This document shows positions 61,023-64,000 of a stretch of 64,000 bases of DNA, one piece after another (position 1 is the stretch's first letter; each line of letters opens with the position of its first letter). This stretch comes from Gadus chalcogrammus (taxonomy: Eukaryota > Chordata > Actinopteri > Gadiformes > Gadidae). A model generated the notes under the pieces. The model had not been told where the DNA came from. It made no database searches and saw nothing but the letters and a program-made list of their open reading frames with translations. The position numbers and the translations under genes were made by a program. The DNA lies in contig NC_079428.1 of the NCBI RefSeq assembly GCF_026213295.1, forward strand, positions 2,074,876-2,138,875, given 5' to 3'.

Positions 61023-62871
61023 GTGAGTGTACTCGTATATTTTGAAATAAATACGTCTCAAAACAAATATCCCCACCACCTTTATCCATCTCCCTTTGCC
61101 TCTCTTTCAAAAAATCTTTCTTCCCCGCTACCTTGGACACATGAAAAGACTTCAGCAATATTGATTTCACCGCCTCTAGTACAGACTCAAAACAATTATA
61201 TTCAAAGAGGTGTGTGTCTGCACGCCGGGTAGCTTTTTCGTCATTCTCCTTCCTCGTCTGTCTTTAGTTTTTTTTTCAGGACGTTTACTTTGAGTAACGG
61301 TCCCCTTGCGATATGCATTTCTTCAAACCCATCTGAGGCCCCTTCCTTCGCCTCTCAAACGCAATGCAGCCGACGCCTTTAAAAGGCCTACCCCCCCCCC
61401 CCTTACGTAGAGTGGTGGAATCCCCCCGAGACCAAAGCCAATCGCCAGTAAGGAGCCTCGATAAGGGGGCTAGTCTTTAATTGCAGGGGCCGGTTGCGTG
61501 CCCGGTCGTCCTTATCTGCAGCTCTGCAGATCGAGTGGTGTGCAAGTGTGGGTTCTGGAAGTGTGTGGGGGGGGGGGGGAGGGGGGAAAAAGAGAGAGGA
61601 GGTCTGATTAGGCGGCTTCAGGCGAAAGATGGATTTGATGAGCTAGGGGGAAACTTAAGGCCATCCTCACGCACTAACTCGCAGACCAGGTAGAGCAGGG
61701 GAAAAATAAGAGAGAAAAAACATAATGACGGACAGTGTAGAATCTACCAATTGGCCGACTGAAGCACAGATTGGCTTTTTTCCTCTCCCCTAAAGCTTTT
61801 ATTTTTTTTATCTCGCTGCCCACCCCCCCTAGAATTGGAAATAATCAAGTGGCCATGCAGAGGAGATAATGCAATCGTTATGGTTTGCTATGCTCCATTG
61901 TGGAAGGAGCACACAAACTTTAAACTGGCTAATCACGCTAATTATGGCTATTGGCAGTTGTAATGTCTTTGCCAGTGAGGGTTTTTTTGTGGGGAAGGTA
62001 AAGCTTGCAGGGAATCAGAACCGCAAACACCTCTACAGAAAATGCAAAGTAAAACGCCACACAGGTCAGTCGGACCAAGAACCCACTGTAAAGGGCTGAT
62101 TATTGTCCCACGTTTACGCAACGCGAGGGGGTTACGGACCCCTTACGTCCTTGCAGCGCCCTACTTGCGTTCATCGCAATGGCCTTACGTGCGGCTCCAA
62201 AAAATGTTAACCTTCCGTCGAGGCGACGCAGCGGCAAGGGCTGTGATTGGTCCATTTACTAAAACCTGACGCAGAACCATGAAGGTTTGCGACTAAGTCA
62301 AAGCGTCTGCTTGTTCATTGCGTTGCGTGAACGTGGAACCATGATCACCCCTTAAGAGAGCAACATACGATCAGTAGATATTCCCTCCCGATTTGCAACC
62401 AACGCCTTGCCACGCCTCCTCCACCCCACGCACACACTCCATATTTCATCGCCGTTCTCGCATCATTCAGAGTTGTCAATAGTATGTCAGGGGGATATAT
62501 GAAGTTAATATATGATGTTTTGTTACAAAGAAAATGCAAGAGAAAATATGCCCCAAAGTGCTATCCAAGGCACAGTTTCATGAGTTTGTTTACGTTGTAA
62601 AAATGTATGTTGTCGAGAGAGAGCAGTTATTTAAATTGATATAGCTTCTGCGTTATAAATTATGCCCCTCGATCATACCGCTACATCAATATAAATGTGA
62701 TATATTTTGTGCAAGCCCTCAGTAAATCACCATAGTTAATAATATCCTCCGGCAAAGATGTTTCGCAACGCACATTGCTCTCCCACATACACACACACAC
62801 GTTATAGTACTGTGTGTGTCTTGGGATTTACAACAAATCAATGTTTTTCTTTCTGCATTTCTGTTCCACAG
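61023..62871. other. Intron before the transmembrane exon
   Basis: A 1.85-kb intron with C and G runs (61391-61403, 61566-61586) and the Harbinger-like MITE at 62092-62352. No other exon is supported. Confidence 0.7.
62092..62352 (+). mobile_element. Harbinger-like MITE (261 bp)
   Basis: The left end starts AGGGCTGATTATTGTCCCAC and the right end is its imperfect inverse complement (AGGGGTGATCATGGTTCCAC read on the other strand); pairing continues through ACGCAACGC with few mismatches. Both sides carry TAA (62089-62091 and 62353-62355), a TWA target duplication typical of PIF-Harbinger elements. There is no coding capacity. It lies in the intron before the transmembrane exon. The superfamily is inferred from the duplication length and should be confirmed. 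Confidence 0.7.
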
Positions 62872-63032
62872 ACGATGTATGCCACCAGCCCCTACTCCGA
62901 TCCTGTTGTGTCAGCTGATATCGACCCTCAGCCAATCGTGGATGAGGAGGAAGGGCTTATTTGGGTGGTGGGCCCAGTGCTGGCCGTGGTCTTCATCATA
63001 TGCATTGTCATAGCAATCCTCCTCTACAAAAG
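62872..63032 (+). CDS. ptprd: ptprd exon: transmembrane helix
   Basis: This exon reads [20 protein letters not shown] then [20 protein letters not shown], followed by [14 protein letters not shown], ending with two bases of a codon before GTAAGG. The acceptor is CTGTTCCACAG. The helix runs from about LIWVV to AILLY, with the basic stop-transfer YKR after it; it is nearly identical to mammalian PTPRD. The cytoplasmic wedge and both phosphatase domains must lie beyond the window end. No further exon is seen between 63033 and 64000. Confidence 0.97.
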
Positions 63033-63363
63033 GTAAGGATATGAAACGGCCCGGCTGGCAGGATGTTCATGAAAGGACAAGTCTGCATTGATTGTGACGT
63101 CGGTGTTTTTGTAGACAAGCCCGCATTGCGGTCGTGCAGAAGTGACAGGACCTGTGTAATACATGAAATGCAAAGTGGACACAATTTTTTTGTGACACTC
63201 CGCATATACACCCTCAACGTTCACCTACAGACACAAACAAACTCAGTGCTGTACAATGCATTATATGCAAATCTTCCAAGGGCATACAACAAGATAATTC
63301 TCTCATGCTGGGAGGAATATTCTCAGTCCAAGCCTCTTAGGCTCCACCTGTCACAAACAAGTG

Positions 63364-63439
<76 letters not shown>

Positions 63440-64000
63440 AACAGCATACAAACACAGGCACTGTAGTGAACAGGCAGCAGTAACTTATATTTCACAGCAA
63501 ATCAAAACAAGTATTTGGTTTAGGGGGATTGGGGTCCGGGTGCTTCTCATCCATTTATCACTCCAGCGTGGGAAGGCAAGGAACTGACTCAGTGCCTCAT
63601 GTCCCCGTGCAGCTTTAAGGCCCCTCAGGCTCCCACCGAGTTGATGCCCTGGCCCCTCCACCTCCTCTCCGTCAGCCCCCCCACCACCCTCCACCTCTCT
63701 CTCTCTCCACTCACAGCACACACAGTCCCCTAGCTCACCACTACCTTTCCGAGACACACAGCATGAACACTGAAGCACTTTTGGCTGCTGCGTGCACGCA
63801 CGCAAACGAGCACAGGTTCACATGCACTGTGCAGGATGTTTACCTTCTACCCTTCGATACCCCCTTCTCAGAATCGCAGAGAACAGAGATGTGGTTCTTG
63901 TGGACAGCTGAATTAGTTTTGGTTGAGATTAATGCTAAAATCGTCTAGCTGTGAATGATAACGCTGTAGCTGTACTTTTGGCTGAGACGACCGCTCATTT
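63033..64000. other. Intron after the transmembrane exon, cut by the window end
   Basis: This stretch contains an AC array at 63368-63438 and CT/CCACC-rich DNA at 63650-63720. Mammalian genes have further small alternative exons in the juxtamembrane cytoplasmic region; none is recognisable before the window ends. Confidence 0.6.
63368..63438. repeat. AC microsatellite
   Basis: An uninterrupted AC array of about 70 bp after the transmembrane exon. Confidence 0.95.

Overview
This window looks like teleost fish genomic DNA. It carries one recognisable protein-coding gene on the + strand: the extracellular and transmembrane part of a LAR-family (type IIa) receptor protein tyrosine phosphatase, best matched to PTPRD (RPTP-delta). 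Evidence for fish is the vertebrate exon structure, teleost-type SINE and DNA-transposon remnants, and very dense long dinucleotide arrays. That density recalls gadiform fishes, but this is only a guess. Which teleost paralogue (ptprda or ptprdb) is present cannot be settled from the window.

Layout. Positions 1-21608 hold no coding exon I can support; this is upstream intron with microsatellites, a CpG-rich patch and one small unrecognised ORF. Exons then run from 21609 to 63032: 21 exons, 3823 coding bases, about 1273 codons, with every splice junction in phase. They encode Ig1 (two exons), Ig2 (two exons plus two micro-exons), Ig3, eight fibronectin type III domains, a juxtamembrane region with the proprotein-cleavage segment, and the transmembrane helix. 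The signal-peptide exon lies upstream and the two phosphatase domains lie downstream of the window. A 15.5-kb intron separates Ig1 from Ig2.

The most informative content is the set of micro-exons: 9 and 18 nt (meA, in Ig2), 12 nt (meB, between Ig2 and Ig3) and 27 nt (meC, in FN5). In mammals these alternatively spliced inserts select postsynaptic partners. All four are intact and in phase here, and the three smallest have UGC motifs close upstream of the acceptor, as expected for SRRM4-type neuronal micro-exons.

The introns hold mobile DNA and rearrangements: a 689-bp non-autonomous hAT element with an exact 8-bp target duplication, a 261-bp Harbinger-like MITE with TAA duplications, a tRNA-type SINE ending about 50 bp before the Ig2 exon, and a rearranged intron before the second half of FN8. 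That intron contains a hAT fragment bracketed by direct repeats and a 36-nt echo of the neighbouring FN8 exon in which every base difference is synonymous.

The gene product is expected to be a presynaptic adhesion receptor. Ig1-Ig3 and the micro-exon inserts bind postsynaptic ligands and heparan sulfate, the FN array is the spacer, the juxtamembrane segment is the cleavage region, and the helix leads to the cytoplasmic phosphatase domains. Family comparisons are from memory; no database search was possible.
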